A DNA stretch of 64,000 nucleotides from Saccharibacillus deserti (GCF_013618475.1 NZ_JABJVN010000005.1:272001-336000), one strand, 5' to 3'; shown: positions 46,208 to 56,401, counted from the first letter of the stretch. Notes: generated by a model not told the origin, from the letters alone. Program-made: numbers and translations.

Positions 46208-47581
46208 ATGGACAACAACGACCGGGGCGCTTCGGCGTCCCTGGCTTCCTATGCGGAAGCGGTAGACTGGATCAATGGGCTTATCCCGTTCGGGATCCGT
46301 CCGGGCCTTGAGCGAATCGAAGCCCTGATGGAACATTTCGGGCATCCGCACCGCCGCCTGAAGTTCGTTCATGTCGCCGGTACGAACGGCAAAGGATCGA
46401 CCTGCGCTTTTCTGACCCGTGCGCTGATTGCCAACGGTTATGATGTCGGCACGTTCACGTCGCCGTATATCACAAAGTTCACGAACCGTTTTCAATATAA
46501 CGGTGCGGACATTCCGGACGACGTGCTGCTTAAGCTGTCGAATAAGCTGCGCCCCGTCGTGGAGAACCTGGCGGAGACCGAACTCGGTTCGCCGACCATG
46601 TTCGAAGTCTCGACGGCGCTTGCGATTTTGTATTACGCCGAAGTGTGTTTCCCGGATGTCGTCATTTGGGAGACGGGGCTCGGCGGCCGCATGGATGTGA
46701 CGAACCTCGTCAATCCGGTTCTCTCGGTCATTACGAATGTGGGCCACGATCACATGGATATTCTCGGCGACACCTTGGAGAAGATTGCGGCAGAGAAAGC
46801 GGGTATTATCAAACCCGGCGTCCCTGTCGTCACAAGCGTCAGCCAGCCGGAAGCGCTGGAAGTCATCAAGCGGACGGCGCATGAACGCCGAAGCAGCTGT
46901 TACGTGGCGGGCGAGCAGTTCTCCTATGAACAAACGCAGAGCGGAGAAAGCGGACAAAGCCTGCATTTCAAAGGACCGTTCCGGGATTTTGATCTGTCCC
47001 TTTCCCTGCGGGGAGAATATCAGTTGGAGAATGCGGCGGGCGCTTTCATGGCGCTCGAATTGCTCCGCCAATACATGGCGTTCCAATTGGACGACGAAAA
47101 AACGGCGGCCGGATTCAAAGAAACATTCTGGGCCGGACGTATGGAGCTGGTTCGCCGGGAGCCGCGGATTCTCATGGACGGCGCGCACAACCCCGAAGGG
47201 GCGGCGGCGCTGGCACAAAGTCTGCAGAGCGGCTGGACCTACGGCCGATTGGTACTGATGATGGGCATGCTGTCCACCAAAAGCCACGAGGACTATTTCA
47301 AATCGATTCTGCCTTTGGTCGACGAATTGATCTTGACGGAACCGGATTTTCGCAAAAAAATGAATGCTTCGGCGCTGGCCGAGATTGCGGAGGGACTGCG
47401 GGCGGATTACGCCAAGCCGGACCTTCGCATCGTCGTGCAGCCCGAATGGAAAACGGCTTTAACACAGTTCGAAGCTTCAATCGGACCGGAAGACCTCGGG
47501 GTTGTTTCCGGGACGCTGTATTTGATCTCCGACGTGCGTGCGCAGCTGCTGCACCAGGCCGATTCTGAGAAAGGTTGGTGA
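46208..47581 (+). CDS. folC: Bifunctional folylpolyglutamate synthase / dihydrofolate synthase
   Basis: The 457-aa Mur-ligase-like protein starts 13 bases after valS. It has the ATP-binding P-loop VAGTNGKGSTCAFL, TSPYITKFTNRFQ, the segment GLGGRMDVTNLV and NVGHDHMDILG, and the C-terminal DGAHNPEG motif. It adds glutamate to folates or dihydropteroate. Co-transcription with valS is likely, as in Bacillus. Confidence 0.96.
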   Translation: MDNNDRGASASLASYAEAVDWINGLIPFGIRPGLERIEALMEHFGHPHRRLKFVHVAGTNGKGSTCAFLTRALIANGYDVGTFTSPYITKFTNRFQYNGADIPDDVLLKLSNKLRPVVENLAETELGSPTMFEVSTALAILYYAEVCFPDVVIWETGLGGRMDVTNLVNPVLSVITNVGHDHMDILGDTLEKIAAEKAGIIKPGVPVVTSVSQPEALEVIKRTAHERRSSCYVAGEQFSYEQTQSGESGQSLHFKGPFRDFDLSLSLRGEYQLENAAGAFMALELLRQYMAFQLDDEKTAAGFKETFWAGRMELVRREPRILMDGAHNPEGAAALAQSLQSGWTYGRLVLMMGMLSTKSHEDYFKSILPLVDELILTEPDFRKKMNASALAEIAEGLRADYAKPDLRIVVQPEWKTALTQFEASIGPEDLGVVSGTLYLISDVRAQLLHQADSEKGW

Positions 47582-47589
47582 AACGTATT

Positions 47590-48969
47590 ATGAAAAAGAC
47601 AGAACACATCCATTTCATCGGCATCGGCGGTTACGGTATGAGCGCGATTGCCCGGGTACTGCTGGAAATGGGATATAAGATCACGGGATCCGATGTGGCG
47701 GAACAAAGCCTCACCAAAAAACTGGTTGATGGAGGCGCCGAAATCCATTACGGCCACCAAGCCGAATATGTACAGGGTGCCGATACGGTCGTTTATTCGA
47801 CCGCACTGCCGGAAGACAATGTGGAGCGCGTGGAAGCGCAGCGCCTCGGCATTCCGACGCTGCACCGTTCGCAGATGCTGGCGCGCCTGCTCAACGAGCG
47901 CAAAGGCATCGCGGTGGCGGGAGCCCATGGCAAGACGACGACATCGTCGATGACCGCGCTTGCGATGGAAGAATGCGGCACCGATCCGACCTATATTATC
48001 GGCGGCGAGATTGTGGGCTTCGGCACCAATGCCAAAGCCGGCAAAAGCGAATACGTCGTGGCGGAAGCCGACGAGAGCGACGGTACGTTCCTGCAGTATC
48101 ATCCGTACATCAGCATCGTTACCAATATCGAAGCCGACCATCTGGAGAATTACGAAGGCAGCTTCGAGAAAATCAAGGAAGCCTATGTCCAGTTTCTGAA
48201 CCAGACGCGCGAAGAAGGCTGCGCGATCGTCTGCGGCGACGACGAGAACCTGCGCGAATTGATGCCGCAGCTCAGCTGCAAACTCGTCACGTACGGAATG
48301 GGCGAAGGTGCCGATTACCGGATTTCGGAGATCGAGCTGGGCGATCGCCGTTCTTCGTTTACCGTGAGCACCGAAGGCCGCGAACTTGGCCGGGTGAACC
48401 TGTTCGTACCGGGCAAGTATAATGTCTATAATGCGACAGCCGCTCTGATCGCCTGCATCAAGTCGGGTATTCCTTTCGAGGAAGCGGCGGAAGGGCTGTC
48501 CAAATTCAACGGCGCCAAGCGGCGTTTCCAGGTGCTGGCCGATACGGCCGGTGCCTTGGTCGTAGACGATTACGCGCATCATCCGACCGAGATTGAAGCG
48601 ACGCTGCGCGCCGCCAAATCCACAGGCAAACGGATTGTTGCCGTGTTCCAGCCGCAGCGGTATACACGGACCTTTTTCCTGCTCGACGCGTTCAGCCGTG
48701 CTTTTGCCGACGCGGACGAAGCGATTATCGTCGATATCTACTCCCCCGCCGGCGAAGAGCCGATCGAAGGGGTACATTCTTCTTCGCTGACCGAATTGAT
48801 CCGGCAGAACAGCAACCCGAATGCCCGTTATCTGGCGACGAAGGAAGAAGTGCTGGAAGATCTGACCGGCCGTATCGGCGATGGGGACCTCGTGATTACG
48901 ATGGGAGCCGGCGATATCTGGAAAGTCTCGCACTCGTTCGCGGAAGACTGGAATCGCAAGAACGCCTGA
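47590..48969 (+). CDS. murC: UDP-N-acetylmuramate--L-alanine ligase
   Basis: The 459-aa ligase starts at ATG 47590, nine bases after folC; an upstream in-frame TTG at 47575 overlaps folC and lacks support. Motifs: UDP-binding FIGIGGYGMSAIA, P-loop GAHGKTTTSSM, VAEADESDGTFLQY, and VDDYAHHPTEI. It adds L-alanine to UDP-MurNAc, the first cytoplasmic step of peptidoglycan stem-peptide synthesis. A terminator follows. Confidence 0.97.
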   Translation: MKKTEHIHFIGIGGYGMSAIARVLLEMGYKITGSDVAEQSLTKKLVDGGAEIHYGHQAEYVQGADTVVYSTALPEDNVERVEAQRLGIPTLHRSQMLARLLNERKGIAVAGAHGKTTTSSMTALAMEECGTDPTYIIGGEIVGFGTNAKAGKSEYVVAEADESDGTFLQYHPYISIVTNIEADHLENYEGSFEKIKEAYVQFLNQTREEGCAIVCGDDENLRELMPQLSCKLVTYGMGEGADYRISEIELGDRRSSFTVSTEGRELGRVNLFVPGKYNVYNATAALIACIKSGIPFEEAAEGLSKFNGAKRRFQVLADTAGALVVDDYAHHPTEIEATLRAAKSTGKRIVAVFQPQRYTRTFFLLDAFSRAFADADEAIIVDIYSPAGEEPIEGVHSSSLTELIRQNSNPNARYLATKEEVLEDLTGRIGDGDLVITMGAGDIWKVSHSFAEDWNRKNA

Positions 48970-49011
48970 CTTTCAAAAAGGCCGGGTGTCCATAGACAAG
49001 CCTGACGGCCG

Positions 49012-49058
49012 CAGCCGTTCCGGGATCGCCTTAGGCGTTTCCGGAACGGCTGTTTTGT
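49012..49058 (+). terminator. Terminator of murC
   Basis: CAGCCGTTCCGG and CCGGAACGGCTG form a 12-bp stem with TTTTGTTT after it, 43 bases beyond the stop. Confidence 0.85.
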
Positions 49059-49088
49059 TTCCCGCCGCGCCGCTTAAGCGATTTAAGT

Positions 49089-49117
49089 TTGTATTGCCGC
49101 CCGATAGCACGTATAAT
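49089..49117 (+). promoter_or_regulatory. Promoter upstream of maf
   Basis: TTGTAT, 17-bp spacer, perfect TATAAT. It would start a transcript near 49124 with a ~200-base untranslated leader before maf, in which I see no further gene. Confidence 0.6.
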
Positions 49118-49327
49118 AATGTTTGTTCTGAACCCTTAAGGGCGCCGAACAGATCAACGGAGCTGCGCTTCGGCTGTGCCGAAGGCTTGCCGCAGCTGTA
49201 TTCCGGTTGTGGAGCGGACCGCCAACGGTTCGTCGCGCGGACGTCCAAGCCGTCCCGGAAGTACCGGTTGAACGCGAAGCGGAGTGCTGCGGCAGCGTAC
49301 CGGCCGGCTCAAAGGAGCTTTTTCATT

Positions 49328-49945
49328 TTGACCAATCACTCGTACAACAGACACGCCCGTCAAATTATACTGGCTTCCGCTTCTCCGCGGAGACGGGAGC
49401 TGCTGGCTTCGCTTGGAGCAGACTTTATTGTCGAGCCCAGCAAAGCTTCAGAGGAGGTTCCGGCAGACTGGACGCCGGAGCGGATCGTCGAAGAACTGGC
49501 ACTGCGCAAAGCCCAATCGGTACTGGACAGGTATCCCGGCGAAGGGGTAGTGGTCGGCAGCGATACGATCGTCGTATTGGACGGCTCGGTGCTTGGCAAA
49601 CCGGAGGATGAACAAGACGCGGTCCGGATGCTCGGCATGCTGCAGGGACGCGAACATTTCGTCTATACGGGCGTAGCCTGTCTGCATAAGGCAAGCGGGC
49701 GAAGAGAAGTTCGTCACCGCTTTACGCGCGTGCGCATGAAAGACTTAACCGAACAGCGAATAGAAGATTATGTGAAAAGCGGAGAGCCGATGGACAAGGC
49801 GGGCGCTTATGCGATACAGGGTCTTGGAGCGCTGCTCGTCGAATCGATCGAAGGCGATTATTTTACGGTAGTGGGTCTTCCTCTGTCTCTGCTGGGCGAA
49901 ATGCTCGAAGGCTTCGGGATCGATCTGCTGCCGTCCAATCCATAA
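49328..49945 (+). CDS. maf: Maf-like nucleotide pyrophosphatase
   Basis: The 205-aa protein starts at TTG 49328 with AAAGGAG 10 bases upstream; the longer frame upstream encodes unrelated low-complexity sequence. The family start IILASASPRRRELLASLG and the segments VGSDTIVVLDGSVLGKP and YVKSGEPMDKAGAYAIQG are all present. Maf proteins hydrolyse non-canonical nucleoside triphosphates and affect septum formation. It precedes radC and mreBCD as in B. subtilis. Confidence 0.95.
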   Translation: MTNHSYNRHARQIILASASPRRRELLASLGADFIVEPSKASEEVPADWTPERIVEELALRKAQSVLDRYPGEGVVVGSDTIVVLDGSVLGKPEDEQDAVRMLGMLQGREHFVYTGVACLHKASGRREVRHRFTRVRMKDLTEQRIEDYVKSGEPMDKAGAYAIQGLGALLVESIEGDYFTVVGLPLSLLGEMLEGFGIDLLPSNP

Positions 49946-50049
49946 GGTTCCGTATTTTCGGCTGCCCTGCGGTAGACATACATAATTGGAACGCCGCTTG
50001 AACCACGCATGAGGACCCGGTTTCGGAAACCTGCGAAAAGAGGAACGTC

Positions 50050-50742
50050 ATGGATTCGCAAGCTGTCCATCTGCTGCGCGATCTGCCGGGCGAAGAACGG
50101 CCGAGAGAGCGTATGCTTCAGTACGGCGCGGGAGCGCTGAGCCATTCCGAACTGCTGGCCATTTTGATTCGGACCGGCAGGCAGGGAGAATCGGCGGTGC
50201 ATCTGGCCCAGCGTGTGCTGAACGAAGCGGGCACGCTCAAAGGCCTGGCCGATTTGAACCTGTCCGAATTGATGCAGATCAAGGGAGTCGGGCCTGCGAA
50301 AGCGGTGCAGATCAAAGCCGGAATCGAGCTTGGTCTTCGTTTGTCGCGCAGAAGTTCCGCCGATAAAGTCGTCGTGCGCAGTCCGCATGACGCCTATGAA
50401 GCGGTGGCCGTCGAACTTCGCGATTTGCGCAAAGAACATTTTGTCTGTCTGTTTTTGAATACGAAAAATCATGTGATCGGCACCGAAACGCTGTCGGTCG
50501 GAAGTTTGAACGCTTCGATCGTGCATCCGCGGGAAGTCTTTCGTGCGGCGATCAAGTGCAGCAGCGCTTCGATCGTGTGCGCGCACAATCATCCGAGCGG
50601 CGACCCCGCTCCGAGTCCGGAAGATATTTCGCTGACCCGGAGGCTGGTGGAAGCGGGACGCATTGTCGGGATCGATGTGCTGGACCATATCGTGGTGGGA
50701 GACGGAACCTATGTAAGTCTGAAAGAGCAGGGTTTGATGTGA
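50050..50742 (+). CDS. radC: RadC-like JAB domain protein
   Basis: The 230-aa protein combines an N-terminal helix-hairpin-helix region (LMQIKGVGPAKAVQIKAGIELG) with a C-terminal JAB/MPN metalloprotease-like domain carrying the zinc motif HNHPSGDPAPSPEDI. Despite its name a role in DNA repair is doubtful; function is unknown. AAAAGAGG precedes the ATG. A short terminator follows. Confidence 0.95.
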   Translation: MDSQAVHLLRDLPGEERPRERMLQYGAGALSHSELLAILIRTGRQGESAVHLAQRVLNEAGTLKGLADLNLSELMQIKGVGPAKAVQIKAGIELGLRLSRRSSADKVVVRSPHDAYEAVAVELRDLRKEHFVCLFLNTKNHVIGTETLSVGSLNASIVHPREVFRAAIKCSSASIVCAHNHPSGDPAPSPEDISLTRRLVEAGRIVGIDVLDHIVVGDGTYVSLKEQGLM

Positions 50743-50747
50743 GCATT

Positions 50748-50773
50748 CCGTCCCTATACGGACGGGTTTTATT
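50748..50773 (+). terminator. Terminator of radC
   Basis: CCGTCC-CTATA-CGGACGG followed by GTTTTATTT just after the radC stop separates maf-radC from mreBCD. Confidence 0.7.
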
Positions 50774-50876
50774 TATGCGCCTGAAACAGAAGCGGCTTCC
50801 GTAAAAATCGGCTGTCCGCAGATGAAATACGCTTGAAAATACATCCGAATACGAACGAGAGAGGGAGTTTAAGAGA

Positions 50877-51908
50877 ATGATGGGCAATAAAGATCTGGGT
50901 ATCGATTTGGGAACGGCAAACACGCTGGTATATGTACGAGGAAAAGGAATTGTGGTCAGAGAACCTTCCGTGGTGGCAATCCGCACCGACACCAAAACGA
51001 TTGAAGCGGTCGGCGAAGACGCGAAGAAAATGATCGGCCGTACGCCGGGCAATATCCGCGCAATCCGTCCGATGAAAGACGGCGTGATCGCCGACTTCGA
51101 TACGACGGCGACCATGATCAAATACTTCATCAACCAAGCGCAGAAGAAACGTTCGTTCTTCCAGCGTCATCCGAACGTCATGGTCTGCGTGCCTTCCGGT
51201 ATTACGGCTGTCGAACAGCGTGCGGTCGAAGATGCGACCAAACAGGCGGGAGCTCGTGAAGCTTACACGATCGAAGAACCGTTTGCAGCGGCAATCGGAG
51301 CGGACCTTCCGGTCTGGGAACCGACAGGCAGCATGGTCGTCGATATCGGCGGAGGCACAACGGAAGTGGCTGTGATCTCGCTCGGGGGGATCGTAACGGC
51401 ACGTTCGGTGCGCGTAGCCGGCGACGAAATGGACGAGTCCATTATTCAATACGTGAAGCGCCAGTATAATCTGATGATCGGTGAACGCACATCGGAAATG
51501 CTCAAAATGGAAATTGGTTCCGCTATTCAACTGGAAACGCCGGAAACGATCGAAATTCGCGGACGCGATCTGGTCAGCGGCCTGCCGAAGACCATCTCGA
51601 TCACCTCGCACGAAATCACCGAGGCTCTGGCCGATACGGTGAGCGCAATCGTCGAAGCGGTCAAAGTCACGCTGGAGAAATGTCCGCCGGAACTTGCGGC
51701 CGATATCATGGACCGCGGAATCGTTCTGACCGGCGGCGGCGCGCTGCTGCGCAACCTGGATAAACTGCTCGCCGGCGAAACCGGGATGCCGGTGATCGTG
51801 GCCGAAAACCCGCTGGACTGCGTAGCGATCGGTACAGGCCGCGCACTCGACAATATTCACCTGTTCAAATCCCGCGGAACCAGCAATTCGCGTTCCAAGC
51901 GCGGCTAA
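50877..51908 (+). CDS. mreB: Rod shape-determining protein MreB
   Basis: The 343-aa actin homologue has phosphate-1 [29 protein letters not shown], phosphate-2 [14 protein letters not shown] and adenosine-binding [15 protein letters not shown]. It forms membrane-associated filaments that guide lateral cell-wall synthesis. GAGGGAG lies upstream of ATG 50877. mreC and mreD follow. Confidence 0.97.
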   Translation: MMGNKDLGIDLGTANTLVYVRGKGIVVREPSVVAIRTDTKTIEAVGEDAKKMIGRTPGNIRAIRPMKDGVIADFDTTATMIKYFINQAQKKRSFFQRHPNVMVCVPSGITAVEQRAVEDATKQAGAREAYTIEEPFAAAIGADLPVWEPTGSMVVDIGGGTTEVAVISLGGIVTARSVRVAGDEMDESIIQYVKRQYNLMIGERTSEMLKMEIGSAIQLETPETIEIRGRDLVSGLPKTISITSHEITEALADTVSAIVEAVKVTLEKCPPELAADIMDRGIVLTGGGALLRNLDKLLAGETGMPVIVAENPLDCVAIGTGRALDNIHLFKSRGTSNSRSKRG

Positions 51909-51953
51909 CCCGGAGGCGAACCATGCTTACGGACAATTCATGGATGTTAGAAG

Positions 51954-52853
51954 GTGTTCGAACTGTTTAGAATGCTTGGAAGTCGGAAACTGTTTGTCCT
52001 GCTGATCGTGCTGGTACTGTTTATCGCCCTGATGGGCGTAACGCTCGGCGATCGGATCGGCTTGACCTGGCCGGAGAAATTCGTCAAGGACACGGTCGGC
52101 TATACGCAGAAACTTGTCAACAAACCGGCGTCGGCGCTGTCCGGATTCTTCGAAGACATTTCGGAGCTGGGCGGCGTTTACGAAGAGAATGAGAGACTGA
52201 GAATCAAGGTTGCCCAGCTTGATCGCGAGCTGATCGATTATGAGTCAGTGAAGACCAAAGTTATCGATCTTCAAAAGAATCTTGATTTTACACTAAACCA
52301 GACGAAGAATTCGGATAAACATTTCCGATTTGCTCAGGTTATTTCAGTCAACGAAGACGTTAACAATCCGACTATTAATATTGACGTCGGTGCTAAAGAC
52401 GGGGTCGAAGTAGGCATGGCGGTAACGAGTATCGAAGGCATGGTCGGGATAATCAGCACTACGACCGATTATACGTCTACGGTTCAGCTTATTACTTCCC
52501 TGAGTCTGACGTCGCCCGACAGCTACGCCATTTCCGCTACCGCAACCGGCAAGCCCGGAACATTCGGCATTGTCGAAAGTTACGATGTCAAAGAAAAACT
52601 TCTGGTCATGACCGGTATCAAAAACGACGTTCCGAATAAAGTGATCGCCGTTAACGATACCATCGTTACTTCGGGCAGCGGCGGCGTATTCCCGGCCGGG
52701 ATCGTGCTGGGTAAAGTTAAAGCGATCGAATCGAGCGAGTTCGGTTTGACGAAGACGGCCAAGATTATCCCTTCGGCAAGTTTTGTGGAATGGAAAGAAC
52801 TGTTCGTCGTTGTTCCGGGACCGGAGCCTGCGGAGGGAGACGATACGCCATGA
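51954..52853 (+). CDS. mreC: Rod shape-determining protein MreC
   Basis: The 299-aa protein has one N-terminal transmembrane helix (KLFVLLIVLVLFIALMGVTL), a coiled coil (~65-110, YEENERLRIKVAQLDRELIDYESVK) and two beta-domains (INIDVGAKDGVEVGMAVTS, VTSGSGGVFPAGIVLGKV). A GTG at 51954 is used as start; ATG 51972 six codons later is possible. It scaffolds the elongasome outside the membrane. Its stop overlaps mreD. Confidence 0.94.
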   Translation: MFELFRMLGSRKLFVLLIVLVLFIALMGVTLGDRIGLTWPEKFVKDTVGYTQKLVNKPASALSGFFEDISELGGVYEENERLRIKVAQLDRELIDYESVKTKVIDLQKNLDFTLNQTKNSDKHFRFAQVISVNEDVNNPTINIDVGAKDGVEVGMAVTSIEGMVGIISTTTDYTSTVQLITSLSLTSPDSYAISATATGKPGTFGIVESYDVKEKLLVMTGIKNDVPNKVIAVNDTIVTSGSGGVFPAGIVLGKVKAIESSEFGLTKTAKIIPSASFVEWKELFVVVPGPEPAEGDDTP

Positions 52854-53380
52854 CCTGGCGCAAGCAGATTCTCGCCTTGCTGCTATTCGTTCTGTTTCTG
52901 ATCGAAGGCAGCGTGCTGCCCTGGTTCATGCCGCAGTCCTGGATTCCGCATCTTATGCCGAATCTGGTGTTCGTCTGTATCTTGTTTGTGACCGTATACC
53001 GTCACCGCTACGCGGCGATGGCTCTCGGTGTCGTCTTCGGGATGCTGCACGATGTCGTCTATTACGGAGCCATGCTGGGACCGTATGCGTTTACTATGGG
53101 CTTTACCGCTTATCTGCTGGGCTTGGTTTTTTCTCTTCCAAAAGCTCCGCTGCCGGTGATGCTTAGCGTGGTTATGCTCGGCAGCTTCATATTGGACAGT
53201 ATGCTGTACGGCATTTATAGGGTGTTCCATTTCAACGAGCAGACGTACGATTGGGCACTCATCCAGTACATCATTCCCGATCTTCTGTTCCGACTGGTAT
53301 TTGCGCTGATCGTTTACGTGCCGATCCGCCGGCAGTTCGACAAGATGCCGCTGCGGGTCAAAAAAGAAGATAACAAATAG
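52850..53380 (+). CDS. mreD: Rod shape-determining protein MreD
   Basis: The 176-aa membrane protein starts at ATG 52850, overlapping the mreC stop (ATGA). It has about five transmembrane helices and the family pattern LIEGSVLPWF...MALGVVFGMLHDVVYYGAMLG. It works with MreB and MreC in rod-shape maintenance. Confidence 0.93.
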   Translation: MTWRKQILALLLFVLFLIEGSVLPWFMPQSWIPHLMPNLVFVCILFVTVYRHRYAAMALGVVFGMLHDVVYYGAMLGPYAFTMGFTAYLLGLVFSLPKAPLPVMLSVVMLGSFILDSMLYGIYRVFHFNEQTYDWALIQYIIPDLLFRLVFALIVYVPIRRQFDKMPLRVKKEDNK

Positions 53381-53464
53381 GCGCGGCAGCAACTTTTATA
53401 CGATTCGTGCAGGAGAAAGGGACCTTCGTCTCGAAAAGATTCAGTCGAAGGGGGAGCGGGGGAG

Positions 53465-54151
53465 ATGTCCATCAAACGCAGTCTCATTACAATCAAGGGA
53501 ATCAAGGACGGCCTCGTATTCCGTCTGGACGAACAGTGCGATTTCGATGAACTGTTGGCCGAACTGCAGGACATGCTGGAGAACAGCCATCAGGCGATCT
53601 TGAGCGGCCCGCTTGTCGCGATCGACGTACAGTTCGGCAGACGCCAGCTTGCGGACGAACAAAAGCTGCAAATTTTGGATATACTGCGAACCAAACGCAA
53701 TCTGCTTGTCCGTTCGATTGAAGGCTTCAAGTCGGTCGAAGTCCGCGAGACGGCGGCGCTCCGTACACCGGTAACGACCATCAGCGGCATGGTTCGTTCC
53801 GGGCAGGTGCTCAGGCACGACGGGAATCTGCTCTTTCTGGGAGATGTCAATCCGGGCGGGTCGATCGTCTGTACCGGAGATATCTATATTCTCGGAGCAC
53901 TGCGCGGAATGGCTCATGCCGGTTCGGAAGGCAGCGAACATGCGATTGTCGGCGCTTCCTACCTTGCGCCGACACAGCTGCGGATTGCGGAAGTGATCAG
54001 CCGTCCGCCCGACAGCGGCGAAGAGGAGAGTTCCCATCCGCACGAGACGCAGATGGAATTCGCCTATCTTCTGGACGGGCAGATGCAGATCGACAAGATG
54101 GCGAATATTGCCCGGTTGCGCCGGGATCTGAATGTGTTCAAAGGAGTGTAG
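53465..54151 (+). CDS. minC: Septum site-determining protein MinC
   Basis: The 228-aa protein has an N-terminal FtsZ-interacting domain (IKGIKDGLVFRLDEQCDFDEL) and a C-terminal beta-helix that binds MinD (GQVLRHDGNLLFLGDVNPGGSI, GDIYILGALRGMAHAG). GGGGGAG precedes the ATG. With MinD it blocks Z-ring assembly at the poles. It is three bases from minD. Confidence 0.96.
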   Translation: MSIKRSLITIKGIKDGLVFRLDEQCDFDELLAELQDMLENSHQAILSGPLVAIDVQFGRRQLADEQKLQILDILRTKRNLLVRSIEGFKSVEVRETAALRTPVTTISGMVRSGQVLRHDGNLLFLGDVNPGGSIVCTGDIYILGALRGMAHAGSEGSEHAIVGASYLAPTQLRIAEVISRPPDSGEEESSHPHETQMEFAYLLDGQMQIDKMANIARLRRDLNVFKGV

Positions 54152-54154
54152 AGA

Positions 54155-54952
54155 ATGGGAGAGGCTATAGTCGTCACTTCGGGAAAAGGCGGCGTCGGCA
54201 AAACGACGACCACGGCCAATATCGGAACGGCGCTGGCGCTGCTTGGCAAAAAGGTTTGTCTGGTCGATACGGATATCGGCCTGCGCAACCTGGATGTCGT
54301 GATGGGGCTGGAGAACCGGATCATTTACGATATTTGCGACGTGGCCGACGGCCGATGCCGTCTGCACCAGGCGCTGGTTAAGGATAAACGCTTCGAAGAG
54401 CTTTACATGCTTCCGGCCGCGCAGACCAAGGACAAAAACGCCGTGTCGCCGGAGCAGATCCGCGATATCATTCTCGAATTGAAGAACGAATTTCAATACG
54501 TACTGATCGACTGCCCGGCCGGCATCGAGCAGGGTTTCAAGAATGCCATTGCGGGCGCCGATCAGGCGATCGTGGTCACCACACCGGAGAATGCGGCCGT
54601 GCGCGACGCCGACCGGGTTATCGGTCTGCTGGAAAGTTCGCATATCGGCTCGCCCAAACTCATCGTTAACCGGATTCGGCCGAATATGGTCAGAGCCGGC
54701 GAGATGCTGGATGTGGACGAAGTGCTGCAGGTACTCAATATCGATCTGCTCGGGATTGTGCCGGATGACGAAATGGTCATCAAGGCGGCCAATACCGGCG
54801 AGCCGACCGTCATGAATCCCGATTCCAAAGCTTCGATCGCTTACCGGAACATCGCCCGCCGTATACAGGGAGATACCGTCCCCCTGATGCAGCTTGACGA
54901 GAAGAAGGGGCGTTTCAATTTGTTCAAGAAAATTTTCGGTGTCGGCAGATAA
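54155..54952 (+). CDS. minD: Septum site-determining protein MinD
   Basis: The 265-aa ATPase has the deviant Walker A SGKGGVGKTTTTANIG, VDTDIGLRNLDVVMGLENR and IDCPAGIEQGF, and a C-terminal amphipathic helix (KKGRFNLFKKIFG) for membrane binding. It recruits MinC to the membrane. A strong terminator follows. Confidence 0.97.
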   Translation: MGEAIVVTSGKGGVGKTTTTANIGTALALLGKKVCLVDTDIGLRNLDVVMGLENRIIYDICDVADGRCRLHQALVKDKRFEELYMLPAAQTKDKNAVSPEQIRDIILELKNEFQYVLIDCPAGIEQGFKNAIAGADQAIVVTTPENAAVRDADRVIGLLESSHIGSPKLIVNRIRPNMVRAGEMLDVDEVLQVLNIDLLGIVPDDEMVIKAANTGEPTVMNPDSKASIAYRNIARRIQGDTVPLMQLDEKKGRFNLFKKIFGVGR

Positions 54953-54967
54953 TGGGTCGGCTTAACC

Positions 54968-55004
54968 AAAAAGACCTTCCGCTTTCAAGCGGAGGGTCTT
55001 TTTT
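54968..55004 (+). terminator. Terminator of the minCD unit
   Basis: AAAAAGACCTTCCGC and GCGGAGGGTCTTTTTT form a long stem with loop TTTCAA, 16 bases after the minD stop. Confidence 0.9.
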
Positions 55005-55121
55005 ACATCTGAGGAGCAAAGGCGAAACTTTTCGACAAGAGAGCGCGTCTAGTGCTGTAGAGGCGGACGCAATACGCGTACTGCGCCGATTACCGGCGGC
55101 ATGCCGGGCAAGAGGTGAAGC

Positions 55122-56360
55122 ATGAAACAATTGGTTGTGCATAACGAAGCGGAGTGGACCGAGACGGCACTGCTGGAAGACGGACGGCTAATCGAATTTG
55201 CGGCGGAACGCGTGCGGGAATACGGCATGGCCGGCAGTTTTTACAAAGGACGCATCGTCAACGTGCTGCCCGGCATGCAGGCCGCTTTTGTGGATATCGG
55301 TTTGAAGAAGAACGCTTTTCTATATATCGACGACATGCTGCCCGCGCATCTGGACAAACAGTCCGATACCAAACCTTCGATCGAACAAATTGCCCGCAAA
55401 GGCCAGCAGGTGCTGGTGCAGATCACCAAGGAGCCGCTTGGAGGCAAAGGCGCACGGGTCACCATGCATTATTCGCTGCCGGGACGGTATATCGTCTACA
55501 TGCCGGAAGCGGATTACGTTGCCGTTTCCAGGAAGATCGAGCCCGAGTCGGAACGCGTTCGGTTGAAGTCGCTTGGCGAGCATTTGCGCCGTTCCGGCGA
55601 AGGCATGATCCTGCGTACGGCGGCGGGAGACGGAAACGATGACAGCCTGGGCGAGGAACTGAAAAGGCTGCGGAGTCAGTGGGACTCGATCCGCAGCTTT
55701 GCCGAGTCGACCGAAGCGCCGCATGAGCTGTTCCGGGATCTGGATCTTGCGCAGCGCATGATCCGCGATGTGTTTAATCCGAACGCGGACGAACTGATCC
55801 TGGACGATGCCGAGGCTCGCGAACGTGCAGGTCTCTATATGCAGCGGATGATGCCGGGCGTTCAGCCGCGGGTGCGGCTGCATCGCGACCCGACGCCGTT
55901 ATTCGAGACCTATCCGGTCGAGCGTCAACTGCACCGGGATTTCGGCCGCAAGATCTGGCTGCCGGGTGGAGGTACGCTTATCTGGGATCAGACCGAAGCG
56001 CTTACGGTGGTGGATGTCAACACGGGAAAATTTACGGGAGCGGACGGCAGCTTGGAGACGACGGTAACCGATACGAATTTGGAAGCGGCCGAAGAAATTG
56101 CGCGCCTGCTGCGCCTGCGGGATGTCGGCGGCATCGTGATCGTCGATTTTATCGACATGCAGGAAGAGAGCAACCGCCAGCGCGTACTTGTCCGGCTCGA
56201 AGAAAAGCTGTCGAAAGACCGGACCCAGTCCCATATCGTCGGCTGGACCAAGCTTGGGCTGCTGGAAATGACGCGCAAAAAGGTACGGGAGAGCGGGGCC
56301 GGGCTGTTTTATGAACCCTGTTCGACATGCGAAGGAACGGGACGAATTATGATTCGCTGA
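55122..56360 (+). CDS. rng: Ribonuclease G/E family protein
   Basis: The 412-aa protein has an S1-type RNA-binding region (FYKGRIVNVLPGMQAAFVDIGLKKNAFLYIDD), the nuclease domain with catalytic aspartates in VVDVNTGKFTG and VIVDFIDM, and the zinc-link CSTCEGTGRI at the C-terminus. It lacks the long scaffold tail of E. coli RNase E. It processes rRNA and mRNA 5'-monophosphate ends. AAGAGGTG precedes ATG 55122. Confidence 0.95.
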   Translation: MKQLVVHNEAEWTETALLEDGRLIEFAAERVREYGMAGSFYKGRIVNVLPGMQAAFVDIGLKKNAFLYIDDMLPAHLDKQSDTKPSIEQIARKGQQVLVQITKEPLGGKGARVTMHYSLPGRYIVYMPEADYVAVSRKIEPESERVRLKSLGEHLRRSGEGMILRTAAGDGNDDSLGEELKRLRSQWDSIRSFAESTEAPHELFRDLDLAQRMIRDVFNPNADELILDDAEARERAGLYMQRMMPGVQPRVRLHRDPTPLFETYPVERQLHRDFGRKIWLPGGGTLIWDQTEALTVVDVNTGKFTGADGSLETTVTDTNLEAAEEIARLLRLRDVGGIVIVDFIDMQEESNRQRVLVRLEEKLSKDRTQSHIVGWTKLGLLEMTRKKVRESGAGLFYEPCSTCEGTGRIMIR

Positions 56361-56366
56361 TAACCG

Positions 56367-56395
56367 TTGACTTCGATCGCAAAGCATGCTAAGAT
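56367..56395 (+). promoter_or_regulatory. Promoter of the L21/L27 operon
   Basis: TTGACT, 17-bp spacer, TAAGAT, starting just after the rng stop codon; transcription would begin near 56402. Confidence 0.8.
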
Positions 56396-56401
56396 ACGTT
56401 G